Shown in pieces: positions 53,293 through 62,413 of a stretch of DNA of 64,000 bases (positions within the stretch are counted from its first letter, which is position 1; every line of letters begins with the position of its first letter). Under the pieces are notes generated by a model. That model searched no databases. It was not told where the DNA came from and saw only the letters and a program-made list of their open reading frames with translations. Where the stretch lies: positions 1-64,000 of the forward strand of contig CAYRES010000007.1 of assembly GCA_964423425.1 (NCBI GenBank), read 5' to 3'. The translations under genes and the position numbers were made by a program. The stretch is from CAYRES01 sp964423425 (GTDB lineage: Bacteria > Actinomycetota > Thermoleophilia > RBG-16-64-13).

Positions 53293-53622
53293 GTGTCGGA
53301 CTGGCCCGGCCCGCTTGTACTCGCTGTCGCCGGCATGGCGGTGGTGACCTACGCCCTGCGCTTCCTCCCCCTCGCGTTTCTGGCGCGGGTCACGATGCAC
53401 CCCCGAGTACTCCAGTTTCTGGAGTACTTCCCGGTGGCGGTGTTATCTGCTTTTGTGGTGCCTCTGGTTCTCGCCCCCGAAGGACGGCTCTGGCTGTCTC
53501 TGCAGAACGAGGCGCTGCTGGCCGGCCTGCTCACCCTTCCGGTCGCCGTGCTCAGCCGAAGCCTCATCGTGACGGTGATCGCGGGGTCCGTCATCATGGC
53601 GCTCATCCGCGTGTTCGCATAG
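53293..53622 (+). CDS. azlD: AzlD-like branched-chain amino acid exporter, small subunit
   Basis: 109 residues with three to four membrane helices (VLAVAGMAVVTYALRFLPLAFL, AVLSAFVVPLVLAP, LLTLPVAVLSRSLIVTVIAG). TYALRFLP and the YFPVAVLSAF segment are typical of AzlD. The GTG start directly abuts the azlC stop. Confidence 0.9.
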   Translation: MSDWPGPLVLAVAGMAVVTYALRFLPLAFLARVTMHPRVLQFLEYFPVAVLSAFVVPLVLAPEGRLWLSLQNEALLAGLLTLPVAVLSRSLIVTVIAGSVIMALIRVFA

Positions 53623-53749
53623 GGGCGGGCCTGCGCGACTGAGGTCCGCGCGGGGAGGCGCACTCGTGGGGGGCATCGAGCCGTTTCGCGGCCGGCCCGC
53701 GTCCTCGTCGGCCGCCGCTGATTTCATATGGACAAATCAGCAATAGTTG

Positions 53750-53778
53750 TTGCATTACCCTTTCATTCATCGTATATT
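53750..53778 (+). promoter_or_regulatory. Promoter of GGDEF-like gene
   Basis: TTGCAT at 53750-53755, 17-bp spacer, TATATT at 53773-53778 in an AT-rich patch that stands out from the surrounding GC-rich DNA. Confidence 0.65.
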
Positions 53779-53825
53779 GCAATAAAGATTACGAGAAAGG
53801 GTGCCGACTGCCACACGGGGTGCTC

Positions 53826-54683
53826 ATGCGCGAACACACGAAAGCCAAATATCGTGTTGTGGTGCTCGGTTTGATCGCCCTCCTTGGGCCGACCGCCTTC
53901 AATATCGCACCCGGGCCCTTCGCCACTGTCTTCTCACTCCTTCTCATCGGATACTCGTTGTGGACGCTTCGGTTGACGGCGGTGTTTCGCGATGATGAGC
54001 AGCTTGGGTTCCTACTGTGCGGCATCGACGTCGCCATCATCGTGCCGCTCTTCGTGTGGGGGAGCCCAACCTGGCTTGCCGTGCCCCTGGTCCTTTTCTG
54101 GGTGGCGGGCTGTGTGGTGACCTTGCGGGCGAGGAGTGTGGTGAGGCGTGAGGTCCGGCGGGAATCAGAGTCGTCTGTTGATGGCCTTACCGGTCTTCTG
54201 TCCCGCGGCCTCCTCGACTCCGTCGTCACGCGCAGGACGGCTCTCCACGATTACGATGAGGCCACTTTCGGGTTGGTGACGCTGAGGGTTCACCGCTTCA
54301 ACGAGCTCGCCTGCTATTACGGTCGGGAGTCCGCCGACCAGTCGCTGGTGGCCGTGAGCAGGCGGGCTCTGCGGGTGGTGGGTGAGAGGGCGGAGGGTTT
54401 CCGTACCGGCATCGACACGGTCGCCTTCCTGTTGCCCTTCTCGAGGCCGCTCGAGTTGGCGGAAGTGGCTATGGAAGTCGCCGGTGCGGCCAATGGACGT
54501 TTGGTGAACGGCAAGAGAATCGACTGCCTCATCGGCTATGCCTGCGCACCTCGGGATGGGGCCACGGCTCACGAGCTTCTCGAACGGGCGGATCTGAGGG
54601 CGTTCGGAGCACGCCTCTCGCAACCGACCGTAGACACGCCGACTCGCTCCGGTACCGCCCGGGCCCGGGCGGCCGCCGGCTAG
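53826..54683 (+). CDS. Membrane protein with degenerate GGDEF domain
   Basis: 285 residues. Four membrane helices in the first 95 residues, then VDGLTGLLSRGLLDSVV, the typical start of a GGDEF domain, and LVTLRVHRFNELACYYGRESADQSL (residues 150-174). The active-site motif is TGIDTVAFLLP where GG(D/E)EFAILLP is expected, so cyclase activity is unlikely; a GTP-binding or signalling role could remain. ATG at 53826; a GTG two codons upstream is possible. Confidence 0.75.
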   Translation: MREHTKAKYRVVVLGLIALLGPTAFNIAPGPFATVFSLLLIGYSLWTLRLTAVFRDDEQLGFLLCGIDVAIIVPLFVWGSPTWLAVPLVLFWVAGCVVTLRARSVVRREVRRESESSVDGLTGLLSRGLLDSVVTRRTALHDYDEATFGLVTLRVHRFNELACYYGRESADQSLVAVSRRALRVVGERAEGFRTGIDTVAFLLPFSRPLELAEVAMEVAGAANGRLVNGKRIDCLIGYACAPRDGATAHELLERADLRAFGARLSQPTVDTPTRSGTARARAAAG

Positions 54684-54770
54684 GCGCAAGCCAGGAACCT
54701 ACCCACCATACGCAACCGACTCTCTCTTGCCGGCGGTGGGCTCGAGGCATGCTGTGGTACATTTCCCGCC

Positions 54771-55712
54771 ATGAATCTCAGGGCTAGACGCGTGGGTGTA
54801 CTCATGGGCGGGCTGTCATCGGAGCGCGAGGTGTCGCTTCGTTCCGGCGCCAAGTGCCACGAGGCGCTCCTCTCCTTGGGTTACGATGCGGTGCCGCTCG
54901 ACGTGGGCCGCGATGTGGCCTTCCGGCTTCGGGAAGAAGGTATCGAGGTTGCGTTTCTCGCACTGCACGGCCGCTACGGAGAGGACGGCTCCATACAGGG
55001 AGTCCTGGAGTACCTCGGCATTCCCTACACCGGTTCCGGCGTGCTCGCCTCTGCGCTCGGCATGAACAAGACTGCCTGCAAGAAGATCGTGGCTCAGAAC
55101 GGGGTGCCCACTCCCGACTACGTGGAGTTGGACCACACGACCGACGCGGAAGAGTTGACCACGTTGTGCGTCGAGCGTCTGGGCCTGCCCGCCATCCTTA
55201 AGCCGGTCAACGAAGGCTCAAGCGTCGGCGTGGTCAAGTGCAAGTCGCAGTCGCAGCTTTCGTCCGCCGTCACGGAGGCCCGGCAGCGCTACGGCAATGT
55301 GTTCGTAGAGCGTTTCGTCGACGGCAAGGAGATCACGGTGAGTCTCATCGAGAACGGCGGGGTGGTGACCGGCCTGCCGGTGTTGGAACTCATCCCGAAG
55401 AACGAGTTCTATGATTACGAGGCCAAGTACACGAAAGGCATGACCCAGTTCGTTCTGCCTGCCAATCTGCCCGCAGCGGTTGCGCGGGAGGCCCAAGCGT
55501 TGTCCGAGACCGTGTTCAGGGCGGTGGGATGCCGGGGCTACGCCCGGGTCGACCTCATGGTGGGGAGGGACGGCACACCCTATTTCATCGAGGTGAACAC
55601 GCTGCCGGGCATGACTGAACTCTCCGATCTTCCCGCCCAGGCGAAAGTGGCGGGCATCAGCTACGAAGAACTCGTGGAGATCATTCTGCACTCCGCTCAT
55701 CTTGAGGGCTGA
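54771..55712 (+). CDS. ddl: D-alanine-D-alanine ligase
   Basis: 313 residues. GVLMGGLSSEREVSLRSG at the N-terminus, LHGRYGEDGSIQGVLEYLGIPYTGSG near residue 64 (split at the loop), KPVNEGSSVGVVK, and the magnesium/ATP site ARVDLMVGRDGTPYFIEVNTLPGMT near 262. It makes the D-Ala-D-Ala dipeptide of peptidoglycan. The Tyr/Phe position that signals D-lactate ligases looks Tyr-type here (NEFYDYEAKYTKG). Confidence 0.96.
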   Translation: MNLRARRVGVLMGGLSSEREVSLRSGAKCHEALLSLGYDAVPLDVGRDVAFRLREEGIEVAFLALHGRYGEDGSIQGVLEYLGIPYTGSGVLASALGMNKTACKKIVAQNGVPTPDYVELDHTTDAEELTTLCVERLGLPAILKPVNEGSSVGVVKCKSQSQLSSAVTEARQRYGNVFVERFVDGKEITVSLIENGGVVTGLPVLELIPKNEFYDYEAKYTKGMTQFVLPANLPAAVAREAQALSETVFRAVGCRGYARVDLMVGRDGTPYFIEVNTLPGMTELSDLPAQAKVAGISYEELVEIILHSAHLEG

Positions 55713-55713
55713 A

Positions 55714-56514
55714 GTGACGGGCGGCGGGTCACTCCGGAGTGTGCTCGAGCTGCTTGCGGCGGGCGGAATGACGGTGGAAGAAGCTCTCGCTGCCCTTCCG
55801 CTTCTACAGGTGGCCGCCGTGGGCGAGTTCGCCCGTCTCGATCCGGGCCGGGGTCTCCGCAAGGGTGTCCCTGAAGTCATCTACGCGCCCAGCAAGCCCG
55901 CGGGCGTTTTCGTTGAGATAGTACGTGCGATGGTGGAGAAGGGCGTGCCCGCGCTCGCTTCACGGGTGGAGCCCTCGCGGGCCGATGAGGCAATCGAGGG
56001 AGTCGCCGACCTCTACGCGGCTGGGCTTGTGAGGGACGTGGCCTACGACGAGACAGCCGAGGTACTCGAGATCCTCCCGGCCTTGTACGAATCGCCGACG
56101 GAGTGCGGCACAGTCGGTATTCTCACGGCCGGCACTGCTGACGTGGCGGTGGCGGAGGAGGCGGCTCTGGTGGCACGACACATGGGATGTCGGGTGCTGC
56201 GCGGGTATGATGTGGGTGTGGCCGGTGTTCACCGCCTCTTCGAGCCCTTGACCCGGATGGTGGAAGCGAAAGCGGCGGTGTTCGTGGTGGCAGCTGGCAT
56301 GGAGGGTGCTCTGCCGTCGGTGGTCGCCGGGCTGGTCGACGTGCCGGTCATAGGCGTGCCCACCTCCACGGGTTACGGGCTCGGAGGTGACGGGACGGCA
56401 GCTCTCTACTCGATGCTGCAGAGCTGCTCCCCCGGGCTCGTGGCCGTGAACATCGACAACGGCGTGGGCGCCGGGGCCGCGGCGGGCCTGATCGCCAGGA
56501 AGGCCGGGGAGTGA
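55714..56514 (+). CDS. larB: LarB-like nickel-pincer cofactor biosynthesis protein
   Basis: 266 residues. The AIR-carboxylase-like core is seen in VGILTAGTADVAVAEEAALVARHMG, VFVVAAGMEGALPSVVAGLVDVPVIGVPTSTGYG (split) and VAVNIDNGVGAGAAAG. LarB carboxylates and hydrolyses NaAD to start the lactate-racemase cofactor (NPN). GTG at 55714 has GAGGG 5 nt upstream and overlaps the ddl end. No larC, larE or larA is in the window. Confidence 0.88.
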   Translation: MTGGGSLRSVLELLAAGGMTVEEALAALPLLQVAAVGEFARLDPGRGLRKGVPEVIYAPSKPAGVFVEIVRAMVEKGVPALASRVEPSRADEAIEGVADLYAAGLVRDVAYDETAEVLEILPALYESPTECGTVGILTAGTADVAVAEEAALVARHMGCRVLRGYDVGVAGVHRLFEPLTRMVEAKAAVFVVAAGMEGALPSVVAGLVDVPVIGVPTSTGYGLGGDGTAALYSMLQSCSPGLVAVNIDNGVGAGAAAGLIARKAGE

Positions 56515-56792
56515 AGATTACAAGCGACAGGCACCCCCATCTGGTGGTAGAAGGGCGGGACCCCATTCCCTTGCTCTCAGCGGAGGTGCGGCGGGAGGTC
56601 GAGTGTTCCTACCTGTGCGCCCTCGTCGACCGGGAAGGCGGGACGGTGGAGCTGCCTGCCGGGGCCCGGGTCGCTCTCTACGAGGACACGGCCGAGGTGT
56701 TCGTGGGCGTCGTCCAGCCGGATGGCACGGTGCTCGATCTGCTCTCCTGCGAGGCGAAGGCAGGCGCAGGAGAGGAGTACGTCGACCTGTAG
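56511..56792 (+). CDS. Small hypothetical protein after larB
   Basis: 93 residues. GTG overlaps the larB stop (GTGA). VECSYLCALVDREGGTVELPAGARVALYEDTAEVFVGV (residues 30-67) has beta-strand character; I do not recognise a family. No signal or membrane segment. Tight coupling to larB suggests a cofactor- or nickel-related role, which is inference. Confidence 0.6.
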   Translation: MKITSDRHPHLVVEGRDPIPLLSAEVRREVECSYLCALVDREGGTVELPAGARVALYEDTAEVFVGVVQPDGTVLDLLSCEAKAGAGEEYVDL

Positions 56793-56804
56793 GGCCTGCG
56801 TGGC

Positions 56805-57950
56805 CTACGTGTTGAAGGCCACCGGCCGGCCTGCGCGAAAGCCGAAGAAGAACTCCAGATAGTCGGCGATGCGTACCGCCGCGCGCCCGTCCCCGTAGGG
56901 GCTGCTGGCCGTCGCCATGCGGCGATACTCAGCCTCGTTCTCCAGAAGAAGCATGATGGTATCGGCGATCAGCCCAGTGTCGGTACCCACCAGGCGGGCG
57001 GTGCCGGCTTCGATGCCTTCGGGCCGCTCCGTGGTGTTGCGCATGACCAGCACGGGCTTGCCCAAGGCGGGCGCCTCCTCTTGGATGCCACCGGAGTCGG
57101 TGATCACCAGGCCACACGCCTTCATGAGGTGGACGAATTGTCGGTAGGGTAGAGGATCGATGAAGACAACCCCCGGCTCGTTCCCGAGTATGGAGCGAAA
57201 GGTCTCCCTCACGACAGGGTTCAGGTGGATGGGGAACACGAAGACGACGTCTGGCCGCCGCGCACAGACGCTCTTGATGGCGCGGGCGATGGCCTGCATG
57301 GGCCCCCCCCAGCTTTCGCGGCGGTGCACGGTGACGAGGATCGTGGGGCCGCCGCGCGAAAGCGCGGCGGCCACCGTCTTCTCGAAGGGCGGCGCGGCGC
57401 CGGCCGCGGTGGAGAGGAGCGCGTCGATCACCGTGTTGCCGGTCACGTGGATCGACGCCGGCGCTGCGCCTTCAGCGAGGAGCGCCCGCTCCGCTGCTGC
57501 AGTGGGAGCGAACAACACTTCGGCGAGGCGGTCGGTGAGGCGCCGGTTGGCCTCCTCGGGGTAGGGGTTGTAGAGGGTATCGGTGCGCAGTCCGGCCTCC
57601 ACGTGCGCGACGGGGATCTGTTGGTAGAAGGCGGCGAGCGAAGCTGCGAAGGTGGTGGTGGTATCACCGTGCACGAGCACCAGGTCGGGTGACTCGTCGG
57701 CCAGGAGCGGTTCCAGCCCGCTGAGGACGGCGGTCGTGATGTGAGTGAGAGACTGGGTTCGTTGCATGACGTCGAGGTCGTGGTCCGCCCGAAGGCCGAA
57801 GGCTTCTATCACCTGGTCGAGCATCTGGCGGTGCTGGCCGGTGAGGCAGGTCACCACCCGGAAGTTCTCTCTCTTCGCCAGCTCCAGCACGACCGGTGCC
57901 ATCTTGATGGCCTCGGGGCGGGTGCCGAACGTCACAAACAGTGTGCGCAT
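56805..57950 (-). CDS. wecB: UDP-N-acetylglucosamine 2-epimerase
   Basis: 381 residues. TFGTRPEAIKMAPVVLEL at the N-terminus, VHGDTTTTFAASLAAFY near 95, HVEAGLRT, HRRESWGGP near 210, and ITDSGGIQEEAPALGKPVLVMR near 285. It converts UDP-GlcNAc to UDP-ManNAc for surface polysaccharide. The ATG shares a base with the stop of the preceding flavoprotein gene (TGATG). Confidence 0.95.
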   Translation of the reverse strand: MRTLFVTFGTRPEAIKMAPVVLELAKRENFRVVTCLTGQHRQMLDQVIEAFGLRADHDLDVMQRTQSLTHITTAVLSGLEPLLADESPDLVLVHGDTTTTFAASLAAFYQQIPVAHVEAGLRTDTLYNPYPEEANRRLTDRLAEVLFAPTAAAERALLAEGAAPASIHVTGNTVIDALLSTAAGAAPPFEKTVAAALSRGGPTILVTVHRRESWGGPMQAIARAIKSVCARRPDVVFVFPIHLNPVVRETFRSILGNEPGVVFIDPLPYRQFVHLMKACGLVITDSGGIQEEAPALGKPVLVMRNTTERPEGIEAGTARLVGTDTGLIADTIMLLLENEAEYRRMATASSPYGDGRAAVRIADYLEFFFGFRAGRPVAFNT

Positions 57951-59470
57951 CAGTACAGGCCTCCCTGCATGGTGAGGTATCTCTGGACATCGCCCGCCGG
58001 CAGGTCTGCCGGCCGAGCGGCGGACTCGGCGGAGAGGGCGGCGGCTATGCCCGCCGCCTGGCCGAGGGCCATGGAGGTGGGCGAGATACGCGTGGAGCCG
58101 AGCGCCTCATGGGTGACGGAGATGCAGCGGCCCGCCATGAGGAGGTTGTCGAGGTCGCGGGCGACCAGACAGCGGTAGGGTATGCCGTAGTAGTCACCCG
58201 GTGCGAGTTCTCCGAGATGGGAGGGTTCCCCCGTGTAGGGCACGTGCAGGTCGATCGGGTACCAGCCGCGGGCGACGGAGTCGTCCGGTTTCTCGCCCGA
58301 GAGGGCTTCGTCGGCGGTGAGCTGGTGGTAGCCGGCCAGGCGCCGCCCCTCGCGGAGATACGGCCTCTCGCCCATGCGCACGATACGGGACTGGGCGAAG
58401 CCGGGTATGTCGCTCTTCAGGCCTGCGTGAATCTCGTAGTTCTGTTTCTCGAGAAGGGCCATGATGCCGGCGGCCGAACCGGTCTCGAGGTGCTCCCCGT
58501 AGGCCTCGCTTGCGGAAATCGAGACGGTGTCCTCCGGGGGGAGGAGGTTGACCAGCAGACCCCACTGGGGAGTGCCCTCGACGCGCTTGTCTCTGCGCAG
58601 TTTCTTCATGAACGGCCGGAGGCCGATGACCTGGAATTCGTTCACGATGGAGCCGTCGAGGCGTCCATATGAACGCAGGGCGGCGAAGTCGACGGGAGCC
58701 GCGTAGAAGATGAGTGTCTGGCCCTGCACCTGGCCGTGGTTGCGGTCGCCGTACCAGTAGGTGTTTCCCGCCAGGTAACCCAGGTTGCCGTCTCCCGTGC
58801 AGTCCACATACCGCGCCGCCCGGATGACGAGGCCACGTCCCTGCTCGCATGCATAGAGCGAAGACACCAGACGCCCGGAACGTCGCGCCCACACCGCCCG
58901 CGTGCCCAGGCGTATGTCGGCGCCGGCACGCTGCGCGATGAGCAATGCTGCGTGGCGCAAGGCGTCGGTATCGTAACGGACCGCCCAATGTGTCGAGGGG
59001 CTGGGGAATACGGCGTCTCCCTGCCCGGCGAGGGTGCGCAGGAGCTCCTCGAAGTAGCCGCGCACCATGAGCCCTCCGCCCCATGCCACTTTGTCCAGGT
59101 TGACGAGTCCTCGGGTGACGTTGCCGCCCAGTACGAACGACTCCTCGATGAGCAGGGTGCGGGCGCCGAGCCGAGCGGCGGCGGTGGCGGCGGCCATGCC
59201 GGCGGCACCGCCGCCCACGACGCACACATCAGTCTCCACTATCTCCGGGTCTTTCAGCTGGGGCTCCGGGCGTGTCTCGGGGCTGGGAGGCGAGTAGGCG
59301 GAGGGCTCGGGACCGAGCGCCTCCGGGTCGGCGACGTCCTTCTCGGAGGAGGAGGGCCGGCGGGAACAGCCGGCGGCGAGACCGGCCACGGCGAAACCCA
59401 TGAGCGCGAGAAAACGGCGCCGAGTGGTGGTGAATGCACTGCCGGTGGCTGGACGTGGGTCTTCGGCCAT
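57950..59470 (-). CDS. Tat-exported, lipobox-bearing FAD-dependent oxidoreductase
   Basis: 506 residues. The N-terminus carries a twin-arginine signal (TTRRRFLALMGFAVAGLAAG) ending in a lipobox-like LAAGCSRR, then a Pro/Glu-rich linker. FAD binding is DVCVVGGGAAGMAAATAAARLG near residue 120; LLIEESFVLGGNVTRGLVN and a C-terminal LDNLLMAGRCISVTHEALG are typical of the FAD_oxidored (PF12831-like) group. It would be folded in the cytoplasm and anchored outside. ATG at 59470; the longer frame is antisense-like. Substrate unknown. Confidence 0.85.
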   Translation of the reverse strand: MAEDPRPATGSAFTTTRRRFLALMGFAVAGLAAGCSRRPSSSEKDVADPEALGPEPSAYSPPSPETRPEPQLKDPEIVETDVCVVGGGAAGMAAATAAARLGARTLLIEESFVLGGNVTRGLVNLDKVAWGGGLMVRGYFEELLRTLAGQGDAVFPSPSTHWAVRYDTDALRHAALLIAQRAGADIRLGTRAVWARRSGRLVSSLYACEQGRGLVIRAARYVDCTGDGNLGYLAGNTYWYGDRNHGQVQGQTLIFYAAPVDFAALRSYGRLDGSIVNEFQVIGLRPFMKKLRRDKRVEGTPQWGLLVNLLPPEDTVSISASEAYGEHLETGSAAGIMALLEKQNYEIHAGLKSDIPGFAQSRIVRMGERPYLREGRRLAGYHQLTADEALSGEKPDDSVARGWYPIDLHVPYTGEPSHLGELAPGDYYGIPYRCLVARDLDNLLMAGRCISVTHEALGSTRISPTSMALGQAAGIAAALSAESAARPADLPAGDVQRYLTMQGGLY

Positions 59471-59665
59471 ATACCCCCCCGGCGGCCGGCCGGTGGTTGT
59501 CGTGCGTGTGGCTCTCACTGCAGATTCGGCTTCTGACTCTAGTGTATGGCCCTGGGGAAGGCAAGGGGGTGGATACGGGGCCGGATTGGTCCTTCCGGGG
59601 GTTTCAGATAGAATTCGAGACACGTTCCCCATTCCTGTGCATCGACTATCCCGGGGTGTTTCGTC

Positions 59666-60181
59666 ATGGCAGATTTCCTCGACGACCGAGGCCGCCTCTT
59701 CGGCAAGGTCAACGTGGTTGATCTCGTGGTTCTCCTCTTGATCTTGGCTCTCGTCGGTTTCGCGTACGCTCGCTTCAGCGGTGGCGGTACGGCAGAAGAG
59801 CCCTACCGACTGGTGGTGTCTGTGGAGCGCGTCCGGCAGGCTACTGTTGACGAGCTCGAGGCAGCGGTGGAGGTGGGCGAGGATGTCTACACGGAGACGG
59901 GTGCCTATCTGGGCAAGGTGAAGGACCGCACGGTGTCCCCCGTCCCCCTGGACGCCACGGTGTTGCCGGCCTCTCCCACCGGTGAGGTGGAGGGGGCTAC
60001 GGTCGACTCAGGCGTCTTCTTTGATGTGATTCTCACCATCGAGGGCGAGGCGGTCAGGTCGAGCAACGGCTACAGTATCGGGGGAACGCCGCTCCGCACC
60101 GGCAAGGTTCTCACCCTGGTGGGCGGCGGATTCGAGGTGCGAAGCACCGTACTGAGTGCCCGTTCAACGACGGGAGAGTAG
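59666..60181 (+). CDS. DUF4330-like membrane-anchored protein
   Basis: 171 residues. DDRGRLFGKVNVVDLVVLLLILALVGFAY (residues 5-33) is the DUF4330 hallmark: GxxFGxxNxxD followed by one helix. VERVRQATVDELEAAVEVGEDVY and IGGTPLRTGKVLTLVG follow. Members are found next to polysaccharide genes. ATG is clear. Confidence 0.85.
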   Translation: MADFLDDRGRLFGKVNVVDLVVLLLILALVGFAYARFSGGGTAEEPYRLVVSVERVRQATVDELEAAVEVGEDVYTETGAYLGKVKDRTVSPVPLDATVLPASPTGEVEGATVDSGVFFDVILTIEGEAVRSSNGYSIGGTPLRTGKVLTLVGGGFEVRSTVLSARSTTGE

Positions 60182-60188
60182 CAGTCTC

Positions 60189-62369
60189 GTGGGCGGGTGG
60201 TCGGCTTCGTTCACCGGCCGGGTGGTTGCGGCCGCCGGAGGCTCGTTCGCAAGGGCGTGGCAGGGGTCCTTGACCGGCCGTGCGCTGTCGACAGCCGGCC
60301 GCGCGCTCAGGGCGCCGTTCGCGTCGAGCGCCTTCCTCTCGCTGCGGGCGGCTCGTCCACGCCCCCTTGACGACAAGCGGGCCTCGGTCACGCTCAAGGT
60401 CCTTTCTGTCCCCTATCGGGTGTTGACGCGGAGTCTGGGCGAGGGCGCGTGCGGTCGTCTCTTCCGCCGAATCGGTCGCGGGGCGGCGTCGTGCGGGCTT
60501 TCGCAGGGAAGCTGGTTCCAGGTGGCCGGAGCCTTTCTCTTGGGCCTCGGTTTCGCCCGCATCATCACCTCCGCCACGTCAGGCGACCAGCTGGGAGCGG
60601 CTGCGCTCGCCCTCGCGGGCACTCTCGCTATCAGGGCCGGTCCGCGAGTGGGGCGTGAGTGGCGCGAGGGCATGACCGGCCGCCTCCTCGGAGTGGTTCT
60701 CGACGGACTCCCTCCCGTAGATGGTCCGGCTGCTGCAGGGCGCGCGCCCGCCTCGCCACGTGAGGTACAGGCCGAGCCCACCACGCCCACCGGTCCTGCG
60801 TCCGCGAAGACTCCGGTGCGTCCGCGCGCTCCTGGGCGAGGTCCGCGTATCAGCTGGCTGCCCACCAGCGTGCCGGCCGGCCTCATGCTGGGACTTGCCG
60901 CCGTCGCCGGAGGGTTGGCCGGGGCGGCATCGGACAACACACCTCTGTATGTCGCCGCCTTGGGGTTGCTTGTTCCCCTGGTTGGTGTGCTCTTCTACCG
61001 AGCGGAGGCCTTCCTCCTCGTGCTCGCGGCTTTTCCTTGGCTCGACTTCGCCGCCCGCCGGGCGCTGGGCCCCGGTATGGGTGGAGCCTGGGATGAAGCG
61101 CTCCTCGTGGTGATCTTCGCGGCCCTGGGGTTCGGCTGGTTCGTGCTCAGACGCTTCGAAGCGACCATTGTGCCGCTCACGCTGCCTCTGGGGGTGGCGT
61201 TCGTGGCCGCCTGCGGCTCGGTACTACTGAACGGAGTTGCCCTGGAGACGGGCGTGTTCGCTCTGCGGGTGACCTTCGAGCCCCTGCTGTTCTTCTATGC
61301 CGCCTATCTCCTGCCCAAAGATGTTCGCTGGGTGCGTTACGCCGTCACCGTCTTTCTTGTGGCAAGCGTGGCCTTGGCGCTCCACGGCCTCTACCAGTAC
61401 GTGACCGGCGCCCCCATGCCCAAGGCATGGGTTGACGCGCAGGAGCAGGCGGTGATTGGCACCCGCGCCTTCTCCATCGTCGAGAATCCGAACGGTCTGG
61501 GAGCGTTTCTCTGCATGGGAGCCCTTCTCTCGGCGAGCCTCCTCTTCTCGCGCCTGCGTACTGCTGCCCGGGTGCTGATGTGCGGCGTGTTCGTGGTGCT
61601 CGTCGCGGGTGTTGTGGTCACCTTCAGCCGGGGCGCTTGGTTTGGACTCGCGGCCGGGGCGGTGGCCCTCGCTGCCCTTGCGCACCGGCGCCTGCTGGCG
61701 TGGATCGTGGGCCTCGGGGTCATCTCTCCCGTGGTACTGCCCGAGGCGGTGCTCACTCGTATCAGCTTCGGCTTCAGCGGCGCGTACATCGCCAAGAGTC
61801 TCACTGCCGGACGTCTGCTCATGTGGCAGGCCGCCCTCCATCGAGCCTTCGAGCACCCGCTGTTCGGTCTGGGCCTCGGCACGTTTGGAGGCACCAGCGC
61901 CTTTCTCTTCGGCTACAGCCGCTTGTGGGTGGACAACTTCTACCTGCAGATGGCGGCCGAGGGGGGGCTGATTCTGCTCGGTGCCTTCCTCTGGCTTCTG
62001 TGGCGGGCGGGCAAGGGGCTGGTGGCTGCGCACGCCGACGGCGGTGATCCGGCGGGTAGAGCCGTGATCGCCGGGGTGTTCGGAGGCTTCGTCGCGGTGG
62101 TGGTTGCGAACGTGACCGCGTCGGTGTGGGAGACTCTCGTGGTGGGACAGGCCTTCTGGTTCTTGGCGGGCATGGCGGCCTCGACGGCACGAGGCGGCCG
62201 CTCGCCGGCCGCGCGGCTCCCGGGCATGGGCGAACTGTGGCCCGGTCCGGAGAAGTCCGCACGTGAGCCCCGGCCGGAGAGGCCCGCGAAGAAGAAGGAT
62301 GTGCCGAAGTCGGCGGGCCGCGGTAACCGGCAGCAGCGGCGGGCGGCGGCCAAGAAGCCCAAGCGTTGA
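60189..62369 (+). CDS. O-antigen ligase/polymerase-like membrane protein
   Basis: 726 residues. About 100 residues of basic amphipathic sequence, then a multi-helix membrane region with the Wzy/WaaL-type FSIVENPNGLGAFLCMGALL near residue 430, VVTFSRGAWFGLAAGAVALAA near 480 and a loop with HPLFGLGLGTFGG near 558. A Lys/Arg-rich tail (KKKDVPKSAGRGNRQQRR) ends it. GTG at 60189 has GGGAGAG 9 nt upstream. Confidence 0.88.
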   Translation: MGGWSASFTGRVVAAAGGSFARAWQGSLTGRALSTAGRALRAPFASSAFLSLRAARPRPLDDKRASVTLKVLSVPYRVLTRSLGEGACGRLFRRIGRGAASCGLSQGSWFQVAGAFLLGLGFARIITSATSGDQLGAAALALAGTLAIRAGPRVGREWREGMTGRLLGVVLDGLPPVDGPAAAGRAPASPREVQAEPTTPTGPASAKTPVRPRAPGRGPRISWLPTSVPAGLMLGLAAVAGGLAGAASDNTPLYVAALGLLVPLVGVLFYRAEAFLLVLAAFPWLDFAARRALGPGMGGAWDEALLVVIFAALGFGWFVLRRFEATIVPLTLPLGVAFVAACGSVLLNGVALETGVFALRVTFEPLLFFYAAYLLPKDVRWVRYAVTVFLVASVALALHGLYQYVTGAPMPKAWVDAQEQAVIGTRAFSIVENPNGLGAFLCMGALLSASLLFSRLRTAARVLMCGVFVVLVAGVVVTFSRGAWFGLAAGAVALAALAHRRLLAWIVGLGVISPVVLPEAVLTRISFGFSGAYIAKSLTAGRLLMWQAALHRAFEHPLFGLGLGTFGGTSAFLFGYSRLWVDNFYLQMAAEGGLILLGAFLWLLWRAGKGLVAAHADGGDPAGRAVIAGVFGGFVAVVVANVTASVWETLVVGQAFWFLAGMAASTARGGRSPAARLPGMGELWPGPEKSAREPRPERPAKKKDVPKSAGRGNRQQRRAAAKKPKR

Positions 62370-62413
62370 AGGAACGGCATGAAGAGGGAAGGCAGAGGAA
62401 GGGGCAACGGCTG

